Positions 44,157 to 52,936 of a DNA stretch of 64,000 nucleotides are shown in pieces. A program made the position numbers and the translations under genes. How positions within the stretch are numbered: position 1 is the first letter of the stretch; each line of letters begins with the position of its first letter. The notes under the pieces are model-generated. The model ran no database searches and was not told the origin of the DNA. It saw nothing but the letters and a program-made list of their open reading frames with translations. Origin of the DNA: Brevinema_A sp051649245 (GTDB taxonomy: Bacteria > Spirochaetota > Brevinematia > Brevinematales > Brevinemataceae); contig JBOFGS010000014.1 in NCBI GenBank assembly GCA_051649245.1, positions 51,426-115,425 of the forward strand, read 5' to 3'.

Positions 44157-44453
44157 CTATCGACCCTGCAATAAATTTGCCATTGGGGAATTTTTGAATG
44201 TTTTCTTTTGAATCGCTTCTAATTCTTTAGAAGCTGTTTTCATTGCTTCTCTCACATATTTTGCGAGTTCTTCTTTTGATAATTTCATAGCATCATCGGA
44301 AAATTCAATTTGTTTTAATGTTTTTTCACCATCCAGAGTGACTTTAACATAGTCTCTTTTAGAAGATGCCTTAACCTTTGTTTCTTCAAGAATTTTTTTA
44401 TAAGAATTCATTTCTTCACGCATTTTCATTGCTTGCTTTACGTTCTCTAACAT
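44157..44453 (-). CDS. YbaB/EbfC nucleoid-associated protein
   Basis: The 98-residue protein has the family layout: N-terminal helix (VKQAMKMREEMNSYKKILEETKV), a strand pair (VKVTLDGEKTLKQIEF) and a C-terminal helix ending in AIQKKTFKNS. It binds DNA as a dimer; the Borrelia orthologue EbfC is a sequence-preferring nucleoid protein. It lies between dnaX and recR, with AAGGAG before the start. Confidence 0.9.
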   Translation of the reverse strand: MLENVKQAMKMREEMNSYKKILEETKVKASSKRDYVKVTLDGEKTLKQIEFSDDAMKLSKEELAKYVREAMKTASKELEAIQKKTFKNSPMANLLQGR

Positions 44454-44484
44454 AGTATCTCCTTATAATGCTGCTGTTATATTT

Positions 44485-45942
44485 TTATAATATTTCAAAT
44501 AAATTCCGTAAGAGACCTTCTCTATCATCACTATCCATAGAAATTTGTTTTTTCACATCAGTAGCTGATGTTTTAAGCTCTTGATCAGTAATAGGAACAA
44601 CAATCTCTTTTTGTGTTTCTGCAACAGCTGGTAATTTTTTACGTTGTTCTTGTTGTTGCAATGCCGAAGATAATACACCTGTCTGAGAATGTAAAATATT
44701 ATTTTCATTATTTCTTGTAGCAGGTATTACAGCATCATTACTTTGTTTAATTTTTTGAGGTATTGCTAAAGATGAAAGTTGATTTTTAGATCTAAAACCA
44801 GAATCCCGTCCTACAATTTTTAAGATTTCCTGACGTAAAGTTGATATAGGAATTCTATTCTTATAATCAAGCATCTTAAACAATGTACTTTCAATCCAAA
44901 AACGTTCTGCAACTTCTTTTCTGAGAATATCAGATAATTCTAACGCCAAATTTACTAAAATTAATAGGTCTTCATCTGTAAATTTTTGAAATAAAGAAGA
45001 CATTTTTTGATATGTATTATCACTCATATTAATAAGAGGATGTGTAGCTGGTAATTTTTTGATTAACAACCCTTGTCGTAAAAATTTAGTTAAGTGTTCG
45101 GTAAAAGAAACCCCATCTCCAGCTTCAGACAAATAAATATCTACTTGCTCTAAAATAATGATAATATTTTGATTTAAGAGACCTTCAATTACTCGTTCAA
45201 AATAAATATCTGCAGGAATACCCAAAACTTCTTTTGTTTGATCTATCGTTAAATTTCCTTGAGTATATAAAATTACTTGATCAAGAATAGTCTGAGAATC
45301 ACGCATAGAACCATCACCTGCTTTTGCAATCAACTCAAGAGAATCTCTATCATAATGATACTGTTCTGCTTTTAAAATTGTTTCTAATCTACTGATAAGC
45401 ATATCTAAAGGAATTTTTTTTAATAAATAATGCTGACAACGAGAACGAATTGTAGGAAGAACTTTATTAGGTTCAGTGGTAGCCAACATAAATATAATAT
45501 GAGCTGGTGGTTCTTCTAAAACTTTTAATAAAGCATTAGAGGCTTCTTTGGTAAGCATATGTACTTCATCAATAATAAAAATTTTATATTTAAAAGAAAG
45601 AGGTGTGTATACAGCATTATCACGAATTTCACGAATTTGTTCTATACCTCTATTTGAGGCACCATCAATTTCACGAACATCTAACGCTTGTCCTAATGTG
45701 ATTTCTTGACACGCAGAACAGATACCACATATATGTGGGCTTTGTTCACAATTTAATATTTTTGAAAGAATTCTAGCTGTACTAGTCTTACCAACACCTC
45801 TAGGTCCTGAAAACAAATAGGCATGAGGGATTTTACCACTATTCACAGCATTAATTAATGCTGTAGTAACATGCTCTTGACCAATAATCTGATCAAAATC
45901 TTGAGGACGCCATTTACGAGCAGTAACTTGATATTTTTCCAT
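44485..45942 (-). CDS. dnaX: DNA polymerase III subunit gamma/tau
   Basis: The 485-residue clamp-loader ATPase has Walker A FSGPRGVGKTSTARI, a C4 zinc module (CEQSPHICGICSAC), DEVHML (Walker B), the SRC motif RSRCQHYLL and sensor 2 GSMRDSQTI. Domain III runs to about 370; the last 110 residues are low-complexity and shorter than the tau-specific part of E. coli DnaX, ending DDREGLLRNLFEIL. Whether a shorter gamma form exists is not clear. First gene of the dnaX-ebfC-recR set. Confidence 0.95.
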   Translation of the reverse strand: MEKYQVTARKWRPQDFDQIIGQEHVTTALINAVNSGKIPHAYLFSGPRGVGKTSTARILSKILNCEQSPHICGICSACQEITLGQALDVREIDGASNRGIEQIREIRDNAVYTPLSFKYKIFIIDEVHMLTKEASNALLKVLEEPPAHIIFMLATTEPNKVLPTIRSRCQHYLLKKIPLDMLISRLETILKAEQYHYDRDSLELIAKAGDGSMRDSQTILDQVILYTQGNLTIDQTKEVLGIPADIYFERVIEGLLNQNIIIILEQVDIYLSEAGDGVSFTEHLTKFLRQGLLIKKLPATHPLINMSDNTYQKMSSLFQKFTDEDLLILVNLALELSDILRKEVAERFWIESTLFKMLDYKNRIPISTLRQEILKIVGRDSGFRSKNQLSSLAIPQKIKQSNDAVIPATRNNENNILHSQTGVLSSALQQQEQRKKLPAVAETQKEIVVPITDQELKTSATDVKKQISMDSDDREGLLRNLFEIL

Positions 45943-45982
45943 GATCCCTTCTTAAAATAATAAGATATCTTCTTATATTATT

Positions 45983-46011
45983 ATTATGGATCATTTTGAG
46001 AAAAAATTCAA
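45983..46011 (-). promoter_or_regulatory. Promoter of dnaX
   Basis: On the minus strand: TTGAAT (46006-46011), 17 bases, CATAAT (45983-45988), about 40 bases before the dnaX start. Confidence 0.6.
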
Positions 46012-46085
46012 TCCTTTTTTATTATTTTTCACCTAAAATATTATATTCATAAATAAAATTAATAAGTTCATTCATTTTAGGCAAA

Positions 46086-46113
46086 CAAAAAAGCCCGATA
46101 TCGGGCTTTTTTG
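46086..46113 (-). terminator. Terminator of the HU-like gene
   Basis: A 28-base perfect palindrome with AAAAAAGCCCG/CGGGCTTTTTT arms and a GATATC centre, 9 bases after the stop on the minus strand. Confidence 0.9.
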
Positions 46114-46122
46114 GGTAGTTTT

Positions 46123-46407
46123 CTATAAGCTCTTTTTGAGTTTACCAGAAATAGCTGCCTTAACTCTTTTTTTTGCAGGAATTTGAATCACTTCTCTAGT
46201 TTTAGGATTATGTCCTGTTCGAGCTTTAGACATTTCAACAGATAATGTTGCTAAACCTGTTAATTCAACAGATGTTCCTTTTTGTAAAGTATCCACTACT
46301 TCACTTACAAAGTTACGGCCTAATTCTGCACCTTTGCTTTTGGGCAAACCCATTTTAGCTGCAACAGCTTCTCCAATTGCAACATAAGTAACTTTAGATG
46401 TACTCAT
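46123..46407 (-). CDS. HU/IHF-family DNA-binding protein
   Basis: The 94-residue protein has the HU layout: helices (VTYVAIGEAVAAKMGLPKSKGAELGRNFVSEVVDTLQKG), then strands (TSVELTGLATLSVEMSKARTGHNPKTREVIQIPAKKRVKAAISGKLK) with the GHNPKT arm and RxxIPA motif that bind and bend DNA. The first helix is slightly atypical. Upstream ATG 46461 would add 18 residues foreign to the family; GGAGG lies 7 bases before 46407. Confidence 0.9.
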   Translation of the reverse strand: MSTSKVTYVAIGEAVAAKMGLPKSKGAELGRNFVSEVVDTLQKGTSVELTGLATLSVEMSKARTGHNPKTREVIQIPAKKRVKAAISGKLKKSL

Positions 46408-46627
46408 TGGTATTCCTCCAAATTTAGTTCTGAGTTTTATATCATCTTGATATGTAAGCATATATTGTATTTAATAATAATTTACTTTATAAAAAAAATC
46501 AAATATTTTCGTTACTTTATTATATTTTTTATAAAAAATTATTTGCTAATTTTATGATACGGTTATAATATCGTCACTTCATAGACTAAACTTTATCATA
46601 TGGAATAACAAAACAGAAATTTAGTGA

Positions 46628-47128
46628 TTAAAATATCTTTTTAATTACTAATACAAAATTATTAACATTTCTAGCTACTGCCATATTGTACAGTATATAG
46701 GTATTATGGAGTGAATCTTTGTACTTCAAAAAAATCTCTGTTTCAGTTTCATTATTAATAATATTAATCAGTTCATAATTAAGAATGTAACCTTGACAAT
46801 ACTCATAATTAGGTTTTTCTAAATTAAATTCTTCTGTAAATTCAGAGAGTGCTTCAAAATTTTGCTTTACAATAAAATTACCTTGTTTTATTGTAACCTC
46901 TAGTTTATTGAAAAAATACACAATAGATTCAAATGATATTTTGATCAGTTTTATATAACCAATTTCAATATTCACTCCCCCTATCGATCGAAAAATAGGA
47001 TAATTTTTTTTGAGTTTGATAGGATGTAAAATTGGAACATGAGCTGAGTTAATTTCTTCTTTAACTTTCATAATATCGATAAATAAAAAATGATTAATCA
47101 ATGATTCTTCAGACCATTTTGTTTTCAT
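46628..47128 (-). CDS. Unknown protein downstream of the adenylate cyclase
   Basis: The 166-residue protein has no signal peptide or membrane helix. It alternates strands and helices and is rich in Ile, Asn and Glu (SIGGVNIEIGYIKLIKISFESIVYFF). I recognise no family. It starts 20 bases after the cyclase stop with AGAGG upstream and so is in the same operon; a role in the cAMP response or in cyclase control is a guess. Confidence 0.6.
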   Translation of the reverse strand: MKTKWSEESLINHFLFIDIMKVKEEINSAHVPILHPIKLKKNYPIFRSIGGVNIEIGYIKLIKISFESIVYFFNKLEVTIKQGNFIVKQNFEALSEFTEEFNLEKPNYEYCQGYILNYELINIINNETETEIFLKYKDSLHNTYILYNMAVARNVNNFVLVIKKIF

Positions 47129-47148
47129 AAAAACCTCTACGTATCAAT

Positions 47149-48903
47149 TTATGATTTAGTTGTCCATGTTTGAACACCATCCCAATTTTTTGGTGGATTT
47201 TTAATTAGGTAATGACATCGATCTCGATACAAGGTTAAAAGTGGATGAGTAAAAGGAGATTCTACTTCTAAAAGATCAAATGCACGTAGTGCAGTAGTAA
47301 AATTACCATTCAAATAGTCTTTTTGTATATTACTAAATTGTTTATAAAAAGACAACTCATTTGCAGGAATCTTTCTTTTATCAAAAGGATAATAAATTTT
47401 AACAGGATGAACTTTTCCTTTGACCCTTACAATATCAACGTTAAAAAACAATAAATCACTATCAGAAGAAACTGCATTTTTTGTAAATTCACTTACCAAA
47501 ATAGGCATATGGTATAATTTTGTAAGACCTTCTAATCTTGCTCCCAAATTTACAGGATCACCCATTACCGTATAATCAAGTTTTTGATCAGAACCGATAT
47601 TACCAACAATAGCTTCTCCAGTATTAATTCCAATGCCTATCTCAAAAGTCACAAGATTTGTTTTTTGTTGCTGATCATTGAATATTCTTAGGGATTCTAT
47701 CATGTTTATCGCTGCATAAATAGCAGCTTCAGCATCGTTTGAATGTTTTTTAGGTGCCCCAAAAATCGCCATGATTGCATCACCAATAAATTTATCAACA
47801 ATGCCATTTTTCTCAATAATATGACGAACCATTAACGTAAAATAATTATTTAATGAAACAACCAATTTTTCTGGATCTAATGACTCTGAAATAGTAGTAA
47901 ATTCACGAATATCCGAAAACAAAATAGTCACCATTTGTTTTTTACCAATCAACATTGTATCTGTTGAGTTTTCCAATACTTCTTCAATAACATCACTAGG
48001 AACATATTTTTGGAAAATAAAACGTATTCGTTCTTCTCTTTTCTTGGCTAAAACAGTATTATAAGCATAATTCTTAATATAATTATAAGATTTTTCAAGC
48101 TCTTGGATCATTTGATTAAAATATTCGCCTAATAACCCTATCTCATCAGGATAAAAAATCTTAATACGTTTACTAAAATCCATGGTATTTGTAATTTCTT
48201 TAATAGTTGCTAGAGAATAATTAAGTGGTCGTGTTAAAAAACTTACAAAAAATAAAATTAATATGATCATGACAATCAATCCAATCAAAACAATAATGAT
48301 AATATAACGTATAATATTATTAACAGGTTTATAAAAATATTCATGTTTAGAAATTAATACAAACCATGCATCAGCGTTAAAGTTTGGAATAAAAATCCCA
48401 ACATAGTGGATATTGTTTTGATCAGTATATTCAAACCAACTACTCCATTTTTCAGGAGTTTCTTCTAATATTTTTTCACGTTCTGTCAATAAATCATATA
48501 CATTATTAAGATCATTTTGTGACCAATTACTTTCAGCAGAAAAATAAGTTTCAGTCAATATATTTATTTTATCATATGGAATAATAAAAAATATTTCATC
48601 TGTAAATTTTTTAGTATATTCGACGGTATTTTGTTTAATATTAAAAGTAACATCAATATTATTTTGATCAAGAATCACTTTTTGTTCAAATTCACCTTGA
48701 AAAAAAGAGTTTACTTCTTGAAGCTTATATCCAAGAAATTCTTTTGCGATACTTGTGATACCATTATTTGAAGAAAAATAAATAGTAAGGCTCAAAAATA
48801 AAAAAATAATTAAAAAAAAGGGAATAATAACAAGTAAAATCTTATATTTAATATTTTTTCTTATAAGAAATCCTTTTTTATGACCATGAAGAAAATCATC
48901 CAT
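47149..48903 (-). CDS. Membrane class III adenylate cyclase
   Basis: The 584-residue protein has a membrane helix (about 20-43), an extracytoplasmic sensor domain (about 45-195), a second helix (about 200-225), a HAMP-like linker with a coiled coil, and a class III cyclase domain (about 325-510). Metal-binding Asp residues lie in ILFSDIREFTT and DKFIGDAIMAIFG. The Lys in VDKFIGD and the Asp in YTVMGDPVNLGARLEG are the pair that select adenine, so ATP rather than GTP is the likely substrate. A final region of about 70 residues resembles a short helical repeat. The ATG at 48903 is preferred over an upstream TTG. Confidence 0.9.
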   Translation of the reverse strand: MDDFLHGHKKGFLIRKNIKYKILLVIIPFFLIIFLFLSLTIYFSSNNGITSIAKEFLGYKLQEVNSFFQGEFEQKVILDQNNIDVTFNIKQNTVEYTKKFTDEIFFIIPYDKINILTETYFSAESNWSQNDLNNVYDLLTEREKILEETPEKWSSWFEYTDQNNIHYVGIFIPNFNADAWFVLISKHEYFYKPVNNIIRYIIIIVLIGLIVMIILILFFVSFLTRPLNYSLATIKEITNTMDFSKRIKIFYPDEIGLLGEYFNQMIQELEKSYNYIKNYAYNTVLAKKREERIRFIFQKYVPSDVIEEVLENSTDTMLIGKKQMVTILFSDIREFTTISESLDPEKLVVSLNNYFTLMVRHIIEKNGIVDKFIGDAIMAIFGAPKKHSNDAEAAIYAAINMIESLRIFNDQQQKTNLVTFEIGIGINTGEAIVGNIGSDQKLDYTVMGDPVNLGARLEGLTKLYHMPILVSEFTKNAVSSDSDLLFFNVDIVRVKGKVHPVKIYYPFDKRKIPANELSFYKQFSNIQKDYLNGNFTTALRAFDLLEVESPFTHPLLTLYRDRCHYLIKNPPKNWDGVQTWTTKS

Positions 48904-49000
48904 TTCAAACAACCATCCATAAAAATAACTTTATAGTTTTTATATATTATTAGAGATTTAAATAAAAAGCAAATAAAAAGTAAATGATATTTTTATTTTT

Positions 49001-49063
49001 ATACTATTGATTTTTTTTATGATCAATAGTATACTATTAATATTTAATAAAATATTATACTAT
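49001..49063. promoter_or_regulatory. Operator-like cluster of ATACTAT repeats over a promoter
   Basis: ATACTAT or its complement ATAGTAT occurs at 49001, 49026, 49031 and 49057. ATACTATTGA (49001-49010) and TCAATAGTAT (49023-49032) form an inverted repeat, and AATAGTATACTATT (49025-49038) is a 14-base perfect palindrome. A promoter fits inside: TTGATT (49007-49012), 17 bases, TATACT (49030-49035), so the palindrome covers the -10 box. It ends 8 bases before the GAF-Fis gene, which suggests autoregulation. Confidence 0.65.
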
Positions 49064-49071
49064 AGGTCATT

Positions 49072-50184
49072 ATGGAAAACAATCATTATGAATCATACAT
49101 CAAAACATTAAAACAAATTCATTATCTCTTTGTATCAATGCAAAATAGTAATAACATGCGAGATATGCTTGATATCACATTAAAAGAATGTATCAGCATT
49201 ACTAGAGCTACTTATGGTGTCATTATATTTAAACATCCTTTATCAGATCAGTTGTATTGCTACACAGCACAAAATATTCCTAATGAAATAATACAGACTA
49301 TAAGACTGAATATAAATGAAGGAATTTCAGGTACAACAATCAAAAATGGGTTGCCTAAAATCATCAATAATATTGATTTAGATCCAAAATATATATCGAT
49401 CATTCCTGATACTAAATCAGAGCTATCAATGCCTATCAAAATCAATGATTCTACAATCGGTGCTATCGTTCTTGACAATTTCGAAAAAAATAGTTTTACA
49501 GAAAAAGACTTGGAATTTGTACAAATGATTTCAAGTTATGCAAGCTTTGCTGTGAAACATTTTATCACAGACTATCTTCAAAAAAAATTTCATAAATTAT
49601 TAGACACATTATTTTCAATTCGTTTCTTACAAAATCCAGACGATATATTTCAAAAACTTGCAACAGCAATGAATGTAAGAGGATGTTGTATTATTACTAA
49701 TAAAGGAGAACAACTGTTTTCTTATGGTACCTTAGTAGATGATATTGATCTCTCTAAAGATTTATTTGAAAACAATCGCTCTTTTATTTTGAATACTTCT
49801 AACAAAAAAAATATTCCTTATACTAGATTTACTATTCCTCGGAGTCAAAAAGATATGGTGTTTATAGCGGATAAAACTTATTATTTTTGTGATACTATTG
49901 ACATGGACATGATTTTTTGTGATAATATATTAGAATTGTTAGCATCAAAAGAGTCTACGATTGCAAAATATGAAACATGCTCTACCCAAATTTTAAAATG
50001 GATAGAACAAACAATAGCTAGCCAAGACCAAAATCTGTATGATCTTGTAATTGGAGATATTGAAAAAAAATTAATAGAATGTACCTTAGCACGAAACAAA
50101 AATAATAAGCTCCGAACCTCTCAAATCTTAGGGATAAACAGAAATACATTACGTCATAAAATGGAACTGTACCATTTAGAATAA
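49072..50184 (+). CDS. GAF-domain regulator with a Fis-type DNA-binding helix-turn-helix, no AAA+ domain
   Basis: The 370-residue protein has an N-terminal GAF domain (about 1-165: ATYGVIIFKHPLSDQLYC, LNINEGISGTTIKNGLPKIINNI, LSMPIKINDSTIGAIVLDN), a middle region with a second possible sensory fold (170-300), and a C-terminal Fis-type helix-turn-helix (LIECTLARNKNNKLRTSQILGINRNTLRHKM). GAF and Fis-HTH parts normally flank the sigma-54-activating AAA+ domain; here no Walker A or GAFTGA motif is present. It cannot remodel sigma-54 polymerase by itself and may be a repressor or a sigma-70-dependent activator. It sits behind a palindromic operator. Confidence 0.8.
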   Translation: MENNHYESYIKTLKQIHYLFVSMQNSNNMRDMLDITLKECISITRATYGVIIFKHPLSDQLYCYTAQNIPNEIIQTIRLNINEGISGTTIKNGLPKIINNIDLDPKYISIIPDTKSELSMPIKINDSTIGAIVLDNFEKNSFTEKDLEFVQMISSYASFAVKHFITDYLQKKFHKLLDTLFSIRFLQNPDDIFQKLATAMNVRGCCIITNKGEQLFSYGTLVDDIDLSKDLFENNRSFILNTSNKKNIPYTRFTIPRSQKDMVFIADKTYYFCDTIDMDMIFCDNILELLASKESTIAKYETCSTQILKWIEQTIASQDQNLYDLVIGDIEKKLIECTLARNKNNKLRTSQILGINRNTLRHKMELYHLE

Positions 50185-50252
50185 TATTTTTGCAAAATAT
50201 ATTATAATTTGTAAAACTAATCACACACTATAAACTATTTATGGGGGGATTT

Positions 50253-50450
50253 ATGGTAGATAAAGATCAAATTATTTGTTCATGTTTAAATATTACACTG
50301 GGAGAAATAGAAAGTGTTCTTACTGAAAATCTTGGGATTACAGTAGAAGAGATTATAGACAGAACCGGTGCTGGTTCTATTTGTGGAATGTGTGTTGATG
50401 GTTCTAATGGTGTTGATCCTTGTATTGACACACTTGTAAATAATCAATAA
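50253..50450 (+). CDS. BFD-like [2Fe-2S] protein
   Basis: The 65-residue protein has four Cys in the BFD arrangement, IICSCLNIT and GAGSICGMC, with a helix between (LGEIESVLTENLGITVEEI). BFD-like domains carry a 2Fe-2S cluster and act in bacterioferritin iron release or as electron-transfer parts of larger enzymes such as NifU and nitrite reductases. A G7 run precedes the ATG at 50253 closely; ATG 50241 would add four residues. It stands alone, followed by a strong terminator. Confidence 0.82.
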   Translation: MVDKDQIICSCLNITLGEIESVLTENLGITVEEIIDRTGAGSICGMCVDGSNGVDPCIDTLVNNQ

Positions 50451-50464
50451 CTTCAAGTGATATA

Positions 50465-50505
50465 AAATAATAAAACCCACTTATTTTGAGTGGGTTTTAT
50501 TATTT
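50465..50505. terminator. Bidirectional terminator between the BFD-like gene and accC
   Basis: A 17-bp perfect stem (50465-50481 with 50489-50505) with an AACCCACT core and A/T runs on both sides. It overlaps the accC stop. Confidence 0.92.
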
Positions 50506-51874
50506 ATTCGTGAGATTCTTCTTGAAGAACAAAATGATCTAAAAATGTTGTGGTAAAGTCTCCTGAACGAAATATGGAGTCTTTCATAACTTGTTTATGA
50601 AATGGAATAGTTGTAGAAACACCTTTTCCCATCAAAATTGTCTCATCCAACATACGATACATGCGATCTAATGCTTCTTCTCTTGTCTTACCAAAAGAGA
50701 TCATTTTAGCAACTAAAGAATCATAAAATTGAGGAATCGTATAACCAGAATAGGCATGAGAATCTATACGAACACCAAATCCTCCTGGAAAATTAACAAC
50801 ATCTAATGTTCCAGGAGTTGGCATAAAATCTTTAAAAGGATTTTCTGCATTGATACGGCATTCAATTGCTGTACCAAGTAATTGAATATCATCTTGTTTG
50901 AATGATAATTTTTCTCCTGAAGCAATTAACAATTGCTCTTTTACGAGATCGATACCTGTAACTAATTCTGTAACACAATGTTCCACTTGAATTCGTGTAT
51001 TAACTTCCATGAAATAGAATTTTTTACTAGATACATCGTAGAGAAATTCCATTGTTCCAGCACCAACATACCCTACTTTTTTCATGCCTTTAACACAAAT
51101 ATCACCTAATTCTTTTCGTTGTTTTGGAGTTAATGCAGGGCTTGGAGCTTCTTCAATCAGTTTTTGATGTCTGCGTTGAACGGAACAATCACGTTCCATC
51201 AAATGAACGACATTTCCATGGGTATCACCAATAAATTGTACTTCAATATGACGTGGATTTTCATGAAATTTTTCCATATAGACACGAGCATCTCCAAAAT
51301 TTATCTCTGCTTCACTACAAGCCACTGCATACATTTTGAAAAGCTCATCATCATTCCAGACAACACGCATTCCCTTACCACCACCACCAGAACAAGCCTT
51401 GATAATCAACGGATAACCGGCATCTTTAGCAAAACTAAGAGCTTCTTCAACAGAAGAAAGAGCTCCTGTACCAGGGGTAATAGGAACACCTACTCCACTC
51501 ATTTCTTTACGAGCTGCTGTCTTATTTCCTAAAAGATCAATGACTTCTGCTGAAGGTCCAATAAAAATAATATTATGTTTTTGGCAAATTTCTGCAAATT
51601 TCGCATTTTCTGATAAAAATCCATAACCCGGATGAATTGCTTCAGCTCCTGAAATTCTAGCGGCAGAAATTAATGCTGGGATATTCAAATAAGACTCTGC
51701 AGAAGGTGCTGGACCTATGCAAATTGCAATATCAGCAAGCTGAACATGCAAAGAATCTGCATCTGCTTCTGAATAAACAGCGACAGTTTCAATTCCAAGT
51801 TCCTTTGCAGCACGAATAACACGTACAGCAATTTCACCTCTATTAGCAATAAGAATTCTTTTAAGCCTCTTCAT
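50504..51874 (-). CDS. accC: Biotin carboxylase subunit of acetyl-CoA carboxylase
   Basis: The 456-residue ATP-grasp enzyme carboxylates the biotin of BCCP using bicarbonate and ATP. It has RILIANRGEIAVRVIRAAKELGI, HPGYGFLSENAKFAEIC, KACSGGGGKGMRVVWN (ATP-binding Gly-rich loop), HIEVQFIGDTHGN, ERDCSVQRRHQKLIEEAPSPAL, and FYFMEVNTRIQVEHCVTE. All the usual active-site motifs look intact and the length is normal. GGAG lies 7 bases before ATG 51874, which overlaps the accB stop by 14 bases; a start at 51907 would add 11 residues. Its usual partner, the neighbouring AccB, lacks biotin-site residues. Confidence 0.94.
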   Translation of the reverse strand: MKRLKRILIANRGEIAVRVIRAAKELGIETVAVYSEADADSLHVQLADIAICIGPAPSAESYLNIPALISAARISGAEAIHPGYGFLSENAKFAEICQKHNIIFIGPSAEVIDLLGNKTAARKEMSGVGVPITPGTGALSSVEEALSFAKDAGYPLIIKACSGGGGKGMRVVWNDDELFKMYAVACSEAEINFGDARVYMEKFHENPRHIEVQFIGDTHGNVVHLMERDCSVQRRHQKLIEEAPSPALTPKQRKELGDICVKGMKKVGYVGAGTMEFLYDVSSKKFYFMEVNTRIQVEHCVTELVTGIDLVKEQLLIASGEKLSFKQDDIQLLGTAIECRINAENPFKDFMPTPGTLDVVNFPGGFGVRIDSHAYSGYTIPQFYDSLVAKMISFGKTREEALDRMYRMLDETILMGKGVSTTIPFHKQVMKDSIFRSGDFTTTFLDHFVLQEESHE

Positions 51875-52313
51875 TTGATATCTCCACTCTGATAACAGGT
51901 TGTCCATATTCTATAGGTTGTTCATCTTCAACTAACATTTCTATAATTTTTCCTGATATATTTGCAACAACATCATGTCTAATACCAAGAACCAAGATAT
52001 GTCCTATAACTTGTCCTACTTTAATAGTATCTCTTAATTTAATATAGTATTCACCTGTTCTTGGATTGCTTCGTTCAAAGATCCCTACAGCAGGTGAAAC
52101 AATATCTTTCACTAATTCTGGTAATTTGGATTTGGATGTATTTATAGTTTTTGTTTCAGGATTAGGTATAGGAGCATACTGATGTTTAGAATAATTATTT
52201 TCATTCCCAAAACTAATAGAAAAAGAACCTTCAGGTGTTTCAATATCTATAAAATCAATGTTTAATCCTGAAAATAAATCGTATATTTTTTTTATTTCTG
52301 TAATATTACTCAT
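51861..52313 (-). CDS. accB: BCCP-like protein (AccB position) lacking the biotinylation motif
   Basis: The 150-residue protein has the BCCP layout: an N-terminal helix (ITEIKKIYDLFSGLNIDFIDIETPEG), a Pro-rich linker, and a biotinyl-like domain (SPAVGIFERSNPRTGEYYIKLRDTIKVGQVIGHI, VANISGKIIEMLVEDEQPIEYGQPVIRVE). In BCCP the hairpin reads EAMKM, with the biotin carried on the Lys. Here residues 107-111 are LVLGI, aligned between GQVIGHI and HDVVANISGKI, so the Lys is a Gly (110) and no Lys lies in the hairpin. The frame is open and neither alternative frame restores the motif. It cannot be biotinylated in the normal way. The start at 52313 has GGAG 5 bases upstream. Confidence 0.9.
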   Translation of the reverse strand: MSNITEIKKIYDLFSGLNIDFIDIETPEGSFSISFGNENNYSKHQYAPIPNPETKTINTSKSKLPELVKDIVSPAVGIFERSNPRTGEYYIKLRDTIKVGQVIGHILVLGIRHDVVANISGKIIEMLVEDEQPIEYGQPVIRVEISNEEA

Positions 52314-52347
52314 AGAATCTCCAGACACAAGATTGCCAAACGAACCA

Positions 52348-52908
52348 TTATCCTTTTACACGTTCAATATAACGATCGTCTCTTGTATCAACTTTAACAA
52401 TTTCACCAACGTTGACAAATAAAGGCACTTGTATCACAGCACCTGTTTCAAGTGTTGCGGGTTTTGAACCACCACTCACGGTATCGCCTTTCAATCCTGG
52501 ATCTGTTTCGGTAATTTGAAGTTCAACAAACATAGGTGCATTCACAGCAATAACTTCGTCTTGATAAATTTTTAATTCAGCAATTCCTTGTTCTTTTAAA
52601 TAAAGTTCTGTATCGCCGACAATCGATGCAGAAACAGGATATTGATCGTATGTTTCTTGATCCATAAAAATAAAATCAGTCCCCTCTTTATACAAAAATT
52701 GAGCTTCTCTGTTATCAACACGTACTTGCTCAACACTATCTCCACCACGAAACACTTTGTCCAACATATTTCCTTTAATCACATTTCGAAGTTTCGTACG
52801 CATAACAGCACCACCTTTTCCAGGTTTATGGTGTTGACACCAAGCAACATACCAAAGTTGATTTTCAAAATTAAGGATCATCCCCTTTTTAATATCTTCA
52901 TAGTTCAT
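52348..52908 (-). CDS. efp: Translation elongation factor P
   Basis: The 186-residue factor relieves ribosome stalling at polyproline. It has three beta-barrel domains; the loop HHKPGKGGAV carries the Lys (residue 31) that other bacteria modify with beta-lysine or 5-aminopentanol. The C-terminal part includes TDPGLKGDTVSGGSKPATLETGAVIQVPLFVN. The length is normal. In many bacteria efp precedes accB-accC, as here. GAGGGGG lies 5 bases before the start. Confidence 0.96.
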   Translation of the reverse strand: MNYEDIKKGMILNFENQLWYVAWCQHHKPGKGGAVMRTKLRNVIKGNMLDKVFRGGDSVEQVRVDNREAQFLYKEGTDFIFMDQETYDQYPVSASIVGDTELYLKEQGIAELKIYQDEVIAVNAPMFVELQITETDPGLKGDTVSGGSKPATLETGAVIQVPLFVNVGEIVKVDTRDDRYIERVKG

Positions 52909-52936
52909 AGTTCCCCCTCAAAGGTTTTTATTTATA

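Noticed and set aside
44485..45942. Programmed frameshift in dnaX for a gamma form
   Set aside because: I found no clear slippery run with a downstream stem at a sensible place; the short tau tail alone is not evidence.
46020..46083. Inverted CCTAAAAT/ATTTTAGG pair after dnaX upstream region
   Set aside because: Eight bases separated by more than 30 AT-rich bases; likely chance.
51861..52313. Sequencing frameshift as the cause of the missing biotin motif
   Set aside because: The residues on both sides of the hairpin align in the same frame, and the two other frames give no EAMKM-like text.
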